Translations under genes and position numbers: made by a program | Part shown: piece after piece, positions 34,166 to 45,805 of the stretch | Layout of the letters: each line of letters starts with the position of its first letter | Numbering within the stretch: the first letter of the stretch is position 1 | Notes under the pieces: generated by a model | What the model was told of the DNA's origin: nothing | What the model saw: the letters and a program-made list of their open reading frames with translations, nothing else | Databases searched by the model: none | Assembly (NCBI GenBank): GCA_039707465.1 | Contig: CM077647.1 | Location: 118,794,610 to 118,858,609, forward strand | Reading direction: 5' to 3' | DNA: 64,000 bases | DNA from: Rhabdophis nuchalis | Lineage: Eukaryota; Chordata; Lepidosauria; Squamata; Natricidae

Positions 34166-34584
34166 TTTATTTCTTGTTGTGATGAACTTTGAGGAATCGC
34201 ACTTGGCATTTTTTTTTCTTCTCTCTCAGCTTTCCCAACAGAAAAGGATGGAATTACATTGGCTGCCTGTCGTCTTTCGGGTGCACTTCAAGGTGTTGGT
34301 TATCATCTTTAAAGCGCTCCATGGCACGGGACCTAGTTATCTGCGGGATCGCATCCTGCCCCATACATCCCTGCGGCCGATTCGCTCCCACAGAGAGGGA
34401 CTTCTCCGGGTGCCGTCCACTAGGCCAGGCATGTCCAAAGTCCGGCCCGGGGGCCATTTGCGGCCCGGGGGTCGGTTTAATACGGCCCTCCAACAGCCCT
34501 CCCTGCTCTGTGTAAATGTGGCCCTCCCTTCCTCCCTCTGTCTCTGGGGCTGTGTGGCTGGGAGGGAGGTGGACGGAGGTTACG

Positions 34585-35035
34585 GACGCCTCCTCCCGCA
34601 GCGGGTGAGGGAGCAGGCGGGGTGAGCACCCAAGGCTACCGTCATCTTAAGCACCACCGAGGCTGTCGCCCGGCAGGGGCATCAGGCAGGGAAGCCGATC
34701 GCGCCTCCATCGCTGCACGTTCTGGGGCTGCAAAGCTGGGAGGGAGGTGAACGTGCGGCCCCAGAACGTCCGCTTGGCGCATTCACCTCCCTCCCAGCCA
34801 CGCAGCCCCAGAATGTGCAGCTCCCGCCGCACAAGGTCGCCCGGCAGGGGCGTCAGGCAGGGAAGACGGACGCACGGCCTCAGAACGTAAGTCGTTGTGC
34901 CTGCCGGAGGGAGCTGCAATGGAGACGCGACCGGCTTCCCTGCCTGACGCCCCTGCCGGGTGACAGCCTCGGTGGTGCTTAAGATGACGGTAGCCTTGGG
35001 TGCTCACCCCGCCTGCTCCCTCGCCCGTTGCGAGT
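34585..35035. repeat. GC-rich inverted repeat inside the hAT element
   Basis: The left arm, about 34600-34715 (gtgagcacccaaggctaccg...ggcaggg), is mirrored by 34920-35030 (ccctgccgggtgacagc...cttgggtgctcac). The loop between is about 200 bp and itself carries repeated gggaagcc/cgtcaggcaggg phrases. Confidence 0.85.
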
Positions 35036-35039
35036 GGCG

Positions 35040-35373
35040 AGGGAGTGACTGACAGACACAGAGAGAGACAGAAGGGGAGGGAGGGAAAGACAGAGAGACA
35101 GACAGAGACAGAGAGAAAGAGAGGTAGGGAGAGAGACGGAGAGAGACACAGATAGAGAATGAATCGGAATCGGATTGAATCGGAGACAGACGGGGAAAGA
35201 GGGAGAGACAGACATACAGAGAGAGGGAGGGAGGGAGGGAGAGAATCAGAGAGAGTGACACACACAGAGACAGGGAGAGACAGAGAGAGGGAGGGAGAGA
35301 CAGATAGATAGAGACTGATTAAGTGAGTGAGAGACAGACAGACAGACAGACAGATACACACACACAGAGTGAC

Positions 35374-35405
<32 letters not shown>

Positions 35406-36075
35406 GGAGAAAGAAAGAGAGAGAGAAAGAAAGAGACAGAAAGAAAGAGAAAAAAAGAGAGAGAGAGAAAGAAAGAGAGAGAGAGAAATGGAGAGAGAGA
35501 GAGAGGAAGAAAGAGAGAGAAAGAGTGAGAGAGAAAGGGAGACAGAAAGAAAGAGAAAAAGAGAGAGAGAAAGAAAGAGAGAAAGAGAGAGAGAAATGGA
35601 GAGAGAGAGAGAGAGGAAGAGAGAGAGAGAGAAAGAGAGACAGAAAGAAAGAGAAAAAGAGAGAGAGAGAGAAAGAGAGAAAGAGCGAGAGAAATGGAGA
35701 GAGAGAGAGGAAGAAAGAGAGAAAGAGAAAGAGAAAGAAGGAGAAAGAAAGAGAGAGAAAGAAAGAAAGAGACAGAAAGAAAGAGAAAAAGAGAGAGAGA
35801 GAGAAAGAAAGAGAGAGAGAGAAATGGAGAGAGAGAGAGAGGAAGAAAGAGAGAGAAAGAGTGAGAGAGAAAGGGAGACAGAAAGAAAGAGAAAAAGAGA
35901 GAGAGAAAGAAAGAGAGAAAGAGAGAGAGAAATGGAGAGAGAGAGAGAGAGGAAGAGAGAGAGAGAAAGAGAGACAGAAAGAAAGAGAAAAAGAGAGAGA
36001 GAGAGAAAGAGAGAAAGAGCGAGAGAAATGGAGAGAGAGAGAGGAAGAAAGAGAGAAAGAGAGAAAGAGGTAGGT
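35040..36075. repeat. GA-rich (GAGA/GAAA/GACA)n array, about 1 kb
   Basis: Almost pure purine on the plus strand. A block of about 330-400 bp recurs (compare 35395-35690 with 35725-36050, including the shared gagcgagagaaatggagag). The long Glu/Lys/Arg and Ser/Leu/Phe open frames are artefacts of composition. Confidence 0.95.
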
Positions 36076-36660
36076 AATTTTTTTTAAATTTATTTTCAAT
36101 ACATTGTGAAAACTCAACTGTCAGTTGATCTTAATGTTATGAAATGAAAAGTATGTCATTTGCAATTAACTTGGCATAAAATAATTTATTTGCATTTAAT
36201 TGTAATGGTTCAAAGAATGTTCGGAAAAATGTTCGGCCCTCCACCATGTTCACTTCATCCAATCTGGCCCTCTTTGAAAAAAGTTTGGACACCACTGCAC
36301 TAGGCTGTGCCAGCGGGCGACGCCCAGGGGAAGGGCCTTCTCTGTGGTGGGCCCGACCCTCTGGAATGACCTTCCCCCTGATATTAGAACAACTACGGAC
36401 CTCCGCTCCTTCCGTCAAAAATTAAAAACACATTTCTTTTGCTTGGCCGGCCTGGGATAACTTAACTGTTTTTAGGGGTTTTTAGGGGTTTATTTTAGTT
36501 TTAACATGAGATTTTAGCGCAGGGTTTAGTTTAATTCTTTTTTAATATTGTATTGTTTGTGGTTTTATATGCATTTTTAATTTCCCTGTGCCCCGCCTCG
36601 AGTCTCTTCGGGGAGAGAGAGCAGGTTATAAATTAAATTATTTATTTATTTATTATTTAT

Positions 36661-37076
36661 TTATATTACTGGTAGGGGTGGTGCTCTCCGCTTCTTCATT
36701 TCCATTCTTGCAGTTGCCCCTTGTATATTCCCAAGAGATAATGATGGTGCCACCGTTACAGAACATAAACTTCGTGAAGAATCTGCGATCATTGTTTCAT
36801 CAAGGCTTTGTTTACGATACAACATGGGTTTTAAAAATTCTCCACTACCCAGATCTAGGCTTCTTCTTGAGGATTTCTCTGCCTGAAACTTGTTTTTCTT
36901 ACTTGTCCTAATAAATCCGAGTAATCCTTTTTTTTCTTTAACTGATGTGTCACAACCAGTTGATATGTTTGTTTCTCTATAATTCACAGTAGGTTCAGAG
37001 CGAGTTTTTGATGAAAAAGTCTGCTGTGACACCAGGAGCTCAAAGCCGCTGCGCCTAAGCACACCGCCATCTTGTG
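36661..37076 (-). pseudogene. Cordon-bleu (COBL/COBLL1)-like coding fragment
   Basis: The open minus-strand frame reads TRSEPTVNYRET, KEKKGLLGFIRTSKKNK, RKQSLDETMIADSS and, near its end, KKRRAPPLP. Vertebrate COBL and COBLL1 have a matching order: an SEP-type stretch, KEK/KENKGFF-FF-SKKK, then a KRAP-type KKRRAP proline motif that binds actin or SH3 partners. I recall this from the family and have not aligned it. It runs from just after the L2 tail to cacaagatggcggtgtgc at 37060-37077. It could be a retrocopy, a transduced exon or chance. Confidence 0.38.
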
Positions 37077-37089
37077 ATAACTATTGCTT

Positions 37090-37508
37090 CCCCCAACTCT
37101 AATTCTCTGAATCAATGAGTGAATTGCTGAGGAGAGAAACATTCTCCCTAAGTACACACCAGAACAACTAGATACAAGGACAGTTTTCCCCCGAATGCCA
37201 TCACTCTGCTAAACAGGTAATTCCTACAACAGTCAAATTATCTACTAAGACTGTATTACTATTATTCTTCTCTTCCTTCCCAGTACGTAACTCTTCCCAC
37301 TTATGACTATAACCATGTTGCTTGTAATCTTTAAAATGTATATTGTTTTATTTGTTGCTAGTATAATTTGATTGCTTATTAGAAAACTGTGGCTATCACT
37401 AAGTGTTGAATCTTATGATTCTTGATGAATGTATTCTATTTTATTTTTCTTATGAACACTGAGAGCATTTGCACCAAAGACAAATTCCTTGTGTGTCCAA
37501 TCACACTT
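37090..37508 (+). mobile_element. Rex1-like LINE 3' end
   Basis: A non-coding 3' region (tctgctaaacagg...) ends in ccaaagacaaattccttgtgtgtccaatcacacttggccaataaa. The same terminal sequence ends the copy at 45430-45805. Confidence 0.7.
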
Positions 37509-37626
37509 GGCCAATAAATTATTGCATTGTATTGTATTGTATTGTATTGTATTGTATTGTATTGTATTCTATTCTATTCTATTCTATTCCATTCCATTCC
37601 ATTCCATTCCATTCCATTCCATTCTA
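37509..37626. repeat. (ATTGT)n/(ATTCT)n/(ATTCC)n pentamer array
   Basis: Three pentamer variants follow one another at the terminus of the Rex1-like element. Confidence 0.95.
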
Positions 37627-38358
37627 TGTAGGTGAAGGAAGAGTTCATACAACATTGATGCTCAACCTTGAACACTGAGAGATGATAGGTTTGGCTACAC
37701 AGATGCAAAGGAGGGAGGGAGTGGCAGAGAAATCAGAGTTAACTGATTTGATCCACTTGTTCCTGTAATTTTAACTGCTTAATTTGGAAGTTATGGTAGT
37801 GAGACAGAACAATATGTCAGGGATTCTTTCTTCAATACTTACCAAGGATACCTACTCCATCTGACTATTTCTTTCTCAATGCTTTTAAAAATAGACATAT
37901 AAATACATTGAAAGTTGGCGTGCTGCAAAGCAACGTGTCAATTCTAGTATCATCTATTTTTACCAAGAATGTCTCTAGGCCCCCACATAAGCTCCAGAGG
38001 TATTTTTAGAAAGTTATGGATGGCTGCAGTTCACAAGAAGGCTTTGTTTGGAAATGTGATCACTGTCCAGCAAAAAAGATGAAGATAAACGACAAGCAGC
38101 AGCGATACTGGGGAGGAGGAGGAGAAAGCATCTCACTTACTTCATCTTTTGGTAAATGACTGTTTTGTGCTTGACCAGGGGACCACTAAGGCAATCATTC
38201 TGGGAAAAGATCCATAGCATACTCTTAATGTTTGAATGAGGGAATTGATAATAGGTAGGCTTTGGTTCCAAAAAGCTCTCCCTGGGCTGAGAAGTTGAAC
38301 CCACTCTGAATCAACCATTAAGGAAATGAATAAGCCCATGCCTATGCGTCAAAGAAGA
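37627..38358. other. Intergenic, nothing recognised
   Basis: Unique sequence with no family motif and no long open frame. Confidence 0.5.
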
Positions 38359-38366
38359 CTATAGAG

Positions 38367-38501
38367 CAGGGGTGGCGAACTGTGGCTCTTTTATGACTCA
38401 TGGACTGCAATACCCAGAATTCCTGAGCCAGCCATGCTGGCTCAGGAATTCTGGGTAGTGAAGTCCATGAGTCATAAAAGAGCCACAGTTCGCCACCCCT
38501 G
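38367..38501. mobile_element. hAT foldback MITE, CAGGGGTGGCGAAC
   Basis: A near-perfect 135-bp palindrome runs from CAGGGGTGGCGAACTG to CAGTTCGCCACCCCTG-type ends. Perfect 8-bp duplications ctatagag lie at 38359-38366 and 38502-38509. The centre is tgagccagccatgctggctca. Confidence 0.95.
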
Positions 38502-38509
38502 CTATAGAG

Positions 38510-39147
38510 GGTGTGTTGATCCCCGTCGTCGTGTCTAGCTATCAGGCTTGCCACTCGGGCTTATAGGAAATTTTTAAAAATGAAATATACTTTTTAGAAT
38601 TTGGGGAAAATGTTGCACAGTTTGATTGGTTGTAGAATTAGATTGTTACCCAATGGTAATGTGTATGCCTTTCAAGATATCCCAGCCTGCATCTGAGGGT
38701 TCACCTGGAGAATTCATTTGCATCCGAGATAATGCTGTTCATCTGATATAATGCTGGGAAATTTTATTTTTTTAAATGGGTTAAGGTTCTATGTATCTTT
38801 TAAGTAGTAGCTAACCTAAACAAATGAACTAGTGCTACTTCGTATCTCCATACCAAATATATATATTTAAAAATCTGCTCCAAACGCCTAACCAAGACCA
38901 TCTCTCCCTTGATGAGGTTTTTTGACTGCCATATCAAATTTACATTGGCTGAAAGCATCTGTAAACTCCCCCTTCCATTAGAAGAGCAGTGTGGCCTTTG
39001 ACTATCCTCAGCATATGCCAGCAACCCAATATAGTATGGGAATAATAAATCCCATCTATCTACAAGACATACAATAGAAAGGTGCATTGTCTTATGATGA
39101 TACTTAAGACCAGAATTTCCATTACTAAGCTGTGTAGTTGTTGGGCG
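38510..39147. other. Intergenic, nothing recognised
   Basis: Unique AT-rich sequence. Confidence 0.45.
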
Positions 39148-39472
39148 AGTCATGCTCAATTTTACAACCTTTTGGGATATAATTGTGGGACAAATCAGTG
39201 CCGTTAAGTGAATAGCATTGTCATTAGGCAAATCTGGCTTCTCTCATTGACTTTGTCAGAAGCTTGCTGGCAAATGGAAATCACATGATCCCAGGATGCT
39301 GTGACAGTCATAAATACATGGTGTTGCCAACTGCCTGAATTCTGATCACATGATTGTGAAGACATTGCAATGGTCGTAAGTGCAAGGATTAGTCATAAGT
39401 CACTTTTTTCAGTGCTTTTTTAAACTTTGAAACAGTTGTTAAATGAATGGTTTTAAGCCAAGGACCTGTACT
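39148..39472 (-). mobile_element. Diverged ACAGGTAG-type element
   Basis: Reverse-orientation copy of the repeat at 13886-14231 and 48044-48420. Shared phrases include gtgaatagcattg, gactttgtcagaagcttgc, gtcataaatacatgg and ccaaggacctgta. The ends are degraded. Confidence 0.65.
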
Positions 39473-40481
39473 GTTTTGACTGTTTTTAGGCAGAATGGCA
39501 TTAGATCAAGTTTTTAAACAAAAATATTATAAAATAAAATTAGAAATATTTATGTTAATTCATATTATTTTTCAGATACATAAGCTATTTCCTATAATTC
39601 TTTTTACTAATTTTTTGTTTTTGTTTCTCATGATTGGCAACTTCTAAGAGACTCTTTTTTAATAAGCAATTTTGAATAAAAGATTTAATTTTCAATCAGA
39701 CACTTTCCCTTTGATTTGGAGCCCAAGCAGGTAAAATGTTCAGCACTGCAATTCATAGCTGCCATCTAGTGTCATTCCAAAACCCAGCCTGTTCTATTTG
39801 TTCACAATTCCTTTCCATTGGGCGTAGTCTAATACATCTGGCCAACTAGTCAGAAATAAATAAGCTGATCAATATTGAGATAATTGTTATACAGAGGTCT
39901 ATTACTAAGTCTATGTCTGTCTTGTGTTGTTGTTACTCTTTCAAAAGACAAATTTTTCCATCCCTATGATATTTCTCTTGTGTATGTCTAATCACTACAT
40001 GTACACTTCCAATAACAATTGACATTGCCAATTATTAAGAAAAACCATTCCCAAATCTGATGTGCTTGCTGTGCTGACTGGATATTGAATACCAAGTCTT
40101 CTGGAGAGTTGGGCTAAAAAAAAGATGCAAGAAGATCACAGCTATTTGGTACCTATAACTTCAGATCCCATCACAAATCCTGGTCCTATCCTTTGCAGTC
40201 CTTTTATTCCAACCAATGAGTGAGACTTTCTCACTGCCTCTGTTTTAAACGTTTTGCAATTTCTTGTTTAAAGAATTGGAAGGACACGCCTCTCATTTTT
40301 TAAATGCTACAGCAGTAAAATATTTGAATGATCCTTATGTATTTTCTTTGTAATTTAGGGTAAACTTGTATATTTACACTAATTTGGAAGGGAACTACTA
40401 AGACACTCAGGACAATAGAAAGCTTCTTTATTTCTTTATTTTCTCTATTTTATTTTTTATTTATTTCTTTATTGTAGGCCA

Positions 40482-40680
40482 GCACAAGGAGGTAACAGAT
40501 GGAGGATCATTAGAGAGGGATGCAACCTAAAACTAAGGACAAATTTCCTGAAAGTAAGAACAATTAATCAATGGAACAGTCTGCCTGGGGAATTTGCAGA
40601 TGTTCCATTACTGGGAAATTTAAAATGTTTCTATTATTCTATGTTCTTTCATTTTCTATTATTCTATGCTCTTACAATGA
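40482..40680 (+). mobile_element. CR1-like LINE C-terminal fragment
   Basis: It reads RWRIIREGCNLKLRTNFLKV and RTINQWNSLPGEFADVPLLG, the extreme C-terminus of CR1 ORF2. No RT motifs are left. Confidence 0.7.
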
Positions 40681-43600
40681 ACATTTTCCTACTTCCCAAA
40701 AGATACACCCTGTGTGTAAAGATATCCTCTATTAATAATGTTGCCCACTCAAGAACTATAAGATGGAAGACAGCAAAAGCACTGAAATTGCTCATTAACA
40801 CCTAGTATTCATGAAGGAGACAAAGCAGGAATAAAGATCACTAGACTCCTATTATACCCGCTGCAGTTTTTTCTTCTTCCCGTGATTCACATTGTAATTA
40901 AGTTGCTTCCCACCCACCCCTCTTTCTGCTATAATGATGATTTCCAAACGTGCGCCTTGTATATTAGTGCAACTTTTATACATATTGTCAGTTCTTCTTC
41001 TCCCCCTTTTTTAATCATGAGGAAATCTGGTAAGCACACTGCTTTGCAGTTTGGAGCCTCAGAATGGATTCCCTGGGCAGCTTGTTACACTACAAAAATC
41101 TTGCTGAGCCTTGCCGTAGCAATGCCCTTCTTTAAAAATTTCTCCCTCTGTGTTGCTAGTGAGAGCATAGAAGGCCAGCTGCTCTTCTCAGTTGTTACAG
41201 CCCCTGGGCATACCAGTGTCCCTAAAGAATCTTCCTTCTAGGATTCATGCTCTGCCTGAATTTTTTGGTTGACAATATTGTAATGTTAAAAAAAGAATAA
41301 TTAAAAATGCCAGCCTCCGGCATCTTCTTTATTTCCAAAAACGGATCCCATAATCTTTCCTACAAAGTACAGTTGATGGGAAATGGCATCTCAATGCTTT
41401 GTTTGAAAATGTTCTCGGTTGCCCAGAAAAAAAAGAGATAGTTTATTAACATATATATAGATCCATCCATTTTCATATATACATACACCATATAAGAACA
41501 GAAAGAAAATTTTAATATAAAGGAATGTAAGAATGAAACCTTTATTATAAAACAAATACCTTGATGTGTTCTCTTCTTTCATTTTTTCATTTCATTTCCA
41601 ATGCAATATTTAATTTGGAAGAAAAGACAAATAATTGTAATGCTTGTAACATTAATATCTGAATGGGATTAATAATAATACAATATCCATTTCTTAACTA
41701 TATTCAATATTTAAGGTGTTTTAATAATACAATACCAAAAATCTAGTGTACTATATAAATATCATTATTGAAACAATATATTTTATGAAAACTGAGAAAA
41801 TGAAACAATAGATGGCTGGATTTAATATCTTAAAGAACTGAGCTACTGCATTTCTGCATTAACATTTTATGAATATATTTTTAGTTTCTTCCAATGTCAC
41901 TCATTTAATCACTACTCTGTAATTACTCTGTAATTCTTTTCTTATTTTATTAACGCTATTATGTTTTTGGTTGCACCTCATCGTATCTTTGGGTTGTTAT
42001 ATTTATCAATCAGTAAATATATAAAAAAGAATAAAGACAAAACTAAGCAAGATAAATATGGAACAGCCTGCTGCACAGAGAAACTGAGGAGCATTCTGGG
42101 TGATTAGTGGTTATGTTCCCTGTGACATAACTGAACAAATTCCACTCAATACCCCAATTCACAAGTTAATTTTTAAATGTCTCCTTGATTCAAGTGATTC
42201 AAGTGTTAGGTTGGATCTTAACCCCCAGCATACACATCCTTAAAATTTCAAGTACAACAAATCATGAAGACATTAGCTTAGCAATTGCATGTTAGAATAT
42301 GTCACAAAACTTGTGGTTCTAAGCCAATATAGCACGGGAGCAAGTTTATATGCATTGAAAAACAAGGTAGGGAAAGCGTTCAAAGCATAGTTTTTGAATT
42401 TATTTCTAACCATTTTTTCAGAAGCAGCCCATTAGAGGCACCTGTATTTTCTTTTCTATAAAGAAGAAACAAAATACCCCTTGGGTATGGAAAAGTATTT
42501 CTTTTCTCCCCTTGTACTACATGATGTACATGCATGCAACTGGACAGGGTGAGTCTGGTTGCACAAGGTCTCTTGTGGGTCTCTTAGAATATGGGGTGCT
42601 GTGGGGGTTCCTTGAATAGAGTCGCTACCAATATTTGGAGTCCATGCCCGACTGCCTCTCCCATTGGGATGCAGAGAGACATTTTTGGGATTTCTTTTTC
42701 TTTTTCACAGCCCCAGTTTTTTCCAGCCTATTTTCAGACTTGATTGTTCTTTTACTGGCTTATTCCTCTGCATCAAATCCGATCCCATTCCGTTCAGTTT
42801 TAAGTCCTTTGTTATTATCTAAGAGGCAGAGCCTCATCTCCTTTCAATCGTTTACTTTCAATATTTAGTTGAGTTTCAAAGTTGTTTTTTTTTTTAAAAA
42901 AACCTGCTGCAAGCATCCAATAGTACCGAATGAATCAGCTAAAGCTGAGAATTGGATCCATGTGGCAACTATTCTCCCCCCCCCCCCCTCTTGCTCTGTT
43001 TAGGCTATTATGGTCCTGCTATATATTTGTCATTGGGAAAGAAAAAGCAAACTAAGCAATGAATAGTTCATTTTTCATTTTCTAGTTGTAAGTTCTCTTT
43101 CTTTACTGCCTTTAGCAGTTCAAAGAAGCCTTTGTGTTGAGGTACTGGCAAGAGTAAAATGCATTTCTATTTAATTGATCTTATTAAACTACTTATAAGC
43201 TAGTTAGTGGTCCTTCTGGGATATTATTGTCCTTTTCTTGTCCTTGTTTTCCAAATCTATGTCCTGGATTTTTAGCATCCTCGACCATCAATTTCCAGAA
43301 CTCCGCCTATTTTTCAGGCAACTTCTCTAGTCTCCCACCAATTCTGTTGTTCAAGAGGAAAAGACAAAAATGCCCCCCCCCCACACACACACACTTCACT
43401 TTGACTGGGAATAAAGAAACTCTTGTGTTTGCTCTGTAGCCTCATTAGAGTCTCTGATTCCTTTCAGCTGAGTCTGATGTCATAATGTTCCCCAGGCTCT
43501 CTGGCTATTAAACAATGAAAGGTGGCATAAGACATGGGCTCCAAGTAGTTTGGCCGATGGTCAGTTTACCCACAACAAGAGTATTACAATGGAATTTCTT

Positions 43601-43975
43601 TCAAAATCTATCCAAAATCCATTTTGCCCTATTCATTTCTCCCAATCCCGGGTTAAGTGGATTTAAGGTCAACAGTTCAAATTCAGCTGCAGGTCACTGT
43701 GAGTGAGAGTTATTCTCGGTGCTGCTTTAATCTACTTTTAAGCTCTTGTTAATTGGTCCCAGAGTGGCTTCCTTGGCAACAGTGAGACTGCCAAAATGAA
43801 AACAAGACCCTGTTGTTCCACCATTAAGTACAATAAAATGATGTGACTAGCTTGATATTACAATCAGGCATGCAACTGGTTATTTTAAATCCACGTATGA
43901 GCTTTGGCTCACTCTGTGTTATAAAGGCAAGGTGGATGCACAGCTATAATATACAGTATCTAAGAACTTTATTAC
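40681..43975. other. Intergenic, about 3.3 kb, nothing recognised
   Basis: AT-rich DNA with short open frames lacking family features. C-runs lie at 42977-42988 and 43374-43382, the second followed by a short (CA)n. Confidence 0.5.
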
Positions 43976-43977
43976 CA

Positions 43978-44400
43978 TTTTCTAGTAAGAAACCAGCAGC
44001 AATGTCATGTAACATCAGAATTCAATCCACTCAGACTGCAGAGAAACTTTTGAAGGGGAAAAAAAAGGCTAGGAAGGCATCAACAAGGGAGGTCAAAGTA
44101 GCAAAGAGAATCTACTCCGAAAAACTGAAGAATTTGTTCTCAGCTGATATATCAGCAAATGTATGGGGAAGCCTGAAGAACTTCATTGGCCACAGCAGAC
44201 CTCCTTCCCTTATTGAAGAGAATCATCAACTGGTGGATGACCCAAATGTGTTCTGTTGTAGGCTTGAGAGGAGATCACTGTCATCTACCACTACATTCCC
44301 CACCTCAAATACACCAACAATAACCAAATCTCCTACATGTACCTCCAACCCTCTGCCCCACACCATCCTTGAAAAAGATGTGCTCGAATCCCAGTAAGGG
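43978..44400 (+). mobile_element. Rex1/Jockey-like LINE fragment before the RT domain
   Basis: The open frame reads VAKRIYSEKLKNLFSADIS, NVWGSLKNFIGHSRPPS and VDDPNVFCCRLE, the pre-RT segment (YREKLE...VWQGLK...LNTFYCRFE) common to jockey-like and Rex1 LINEs. The RT itself is absent. Confidence 0.7.
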
Positions 44401-44624
44401 TATGGCTAACTGATGAGAGCTAAAATGCTCGAAATAGATCTATACTAGTCTCCCTGATTTATTTATTGATCAGCTCATAAAACTAACACACATATTTAAA
44501 AAATCACACAACGGAACTCATGACTTTCTGTCTAGATGGTCTCTGGTGATGAGCCAAAAGGCAGAAGAGGAAAGCAGTATGCTTCCTCCCTTAATTGGGG
44601 CCCTAACAGGGTGTTGTGGAACAA

Positions 44625-44715
44625 TTATATATGTGTTTGTGTGTGTGTATGTATGTGTGTATATATATATGTTTTTGTACATAACATATATGTGTGTATA
44701 TATATATATATGTTT
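44625..44715. repeat. (TG)n and (TA)n tract
   Basis: Alternating TGTG and TATA runs; the short open frames here are artefacts. Confidence 0.9.
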
Positions 44716-44738
44716 TCGTAGATTTTCACGGGTGTAGG

Positions 44739-44964
44739 TATGCTGGCATTGCTGGCTTCCGGGATTTTCCCGTGTATATAGCATGGAGATGTTATTGCAA
44801 CGTTTCGGCAAGATCTCGCCATCATCAGGCAGGCTTTTGTCTGTGAGTTGTCTGTCACAGACAAAAGCCTGCCTGATGATAGCAAGTGAGATCTTGCCGA
44901 AACGTTGCAATAACATCTCCATGCTATATACACGGGAAAATCCCCGAAGCCAGCAATGCCAGCA

Positions 44965-44966
<2 letters not shown>
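44739..44966. repeat. 228-bp palindrome (foldback element)
   Basis: The left arm tatgctggcattgctggctt...caggcaggcttttgtctgtga is mirrored by tctgtcacagacaaaagcctgcctg...aagccagcaatgccagcata. The arms are about 110 bp with few mismatches and a loop of only a few bases. The core contains gcaacgtttcggcaagatc. It is immediately followed by a (TATC)n tract. Confidence 0.95.
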
Positions 44967-45031
<65 letters not shown>

Positions 45032-45032
45032 A
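44965..45032. repeat. (TATC)n = (GATA)n microsatellite
   Basis: About 17 perfect units. GATA repeats (Bkm-type) are prominent in snakes. Confidence 0.97.
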
Positions 45033-45144
45033 ATCTTATATATAGTTATAGTTATACATTCACATAATTGTAGTTCCTGTTTATCTTTATCACTTTTAGA
45101 TGTTTGTTAAAATATACATCCTGGGTTGCTTTTCTTACCATCCC

Positions 45145-45345
45145 ATACACCTACTTTGTATTGTCACCACCCTATTTTTTCTTTTCTTTTCACCCTCCCT
45201 TCTCTACTTTCCTTTTTCCTCCCCCTCTCCTTCTCTTACTATCCCTTCCCTCCTTCCTCCCCTTTCCTCTTTCTTACTTCTCTCATCTTTCTTCTCCTCT
45301 CCTACTCTCTTCTTTTCCTTTTCTGTCATTGTGGTTATCTCTTCT
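45145..45345. repeat. Pyrimidine-rich (CT) tract
   Basis: About 200 bp of C/T-rich sequence on the plus strand with no regular unit. The open frames here are Ser/Leu/Phe/Pro artefacts. Confidence 0.8.
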
Positions 45346-45429
45346 CTGAACAGGTGTATTTTCTGGATGGTATTCCCGCAAATCCTGTTATAATTTTATA
45401 CTTATCCTTTCCTTTTCCCTTTTAGAAGA

Positions 45430-45805
45430 TCTGTATATTGTGTGAGTCAGAAGGAGGGTTGAGAAAATGTCTACAGACTCCTCACATCCTGGACTGTTTC
45501 AGTCCTCCCCTTAGGACGCTGCTATAGGGCATTGCCCAAACAACTAGACACAGGGGCAGTTTTTTCCCTTGTGCTATCACTCTGCTGAACACCTAATGTT
45601 CACAGTATTGTTTTATGTCTAAGTATATTTATCCATGTTGTATGGCTGTAGATGAAAGAGCCTTCTCATCCTCTCTACTACCCCTTTTTATGGTATCATA
45701 TTATAATTGTTATTACTGTGTTGCTTTGCATATTCATTGACAGCTTCTGCACCAAAGACAGATTTCTTATGTGTCTAATCACACTTGGTCAAATAAAATA
45801 TTCTA
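45430..45805 (+). mobile_element. Rex1-like LINE 3' end
   Basis: tctgctgaacacc...gcaccaaagacagatttcttatgtgtctaatcacacttggtcaaataaa: same 3' UTR as at 37090-37508. Confidence 0.75.

Larger units (their letters stand above)
34426..36297. mobile_element. hAT-family element carrying captured repeats, 1.87 kb
   Basis: The left end CAGGCATGTCCAAA pairs with the right end TTTGGACACCACTG. Perfect 8-bp duplications cactaggc lie at 34418-34425 and 36298-36305. The ends are Charlie-like (ggcccgggggccatttgcggcccg). The interior holds no transposase, but a GC-rich inverted repeat (about 34585-35035) and a GA-rich tract (35040-36075). It is non-autonomous. Confidence 0.85.
34250..36660 (+). mobile_element. 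L2-like LINE 3' end, split by a hAT element
   Basis: The plus strand reads LHWLPVVFRVHFKVLVII and GPSYLRDRILPHTSLRPIR up to 34425. It resumes at 36298 with LCQRATPRGRAFS-type codons and the 3' UTR, ending in a (TTTA)n-rich tail. It lies head to head with the minus-strand L2 at 31584-34165. The break is the hAT insertion. Confidence 0.88.

Noticed and set aside
34783..36117. 444-codon Ser/Leu/Phe frame and opposite Glu/Arg/Lys frames
   Set aside because: Produced by the purine-rich GA array inside the hAT element; no protein family and no splice or start context.
43843..44397. 184-codon frame as a host gene
   Set aside because: The segment YSEKLKNLF...VDDPNVFCCRLE is the pre-RT region of a Rex1/Jockey-type LINE.
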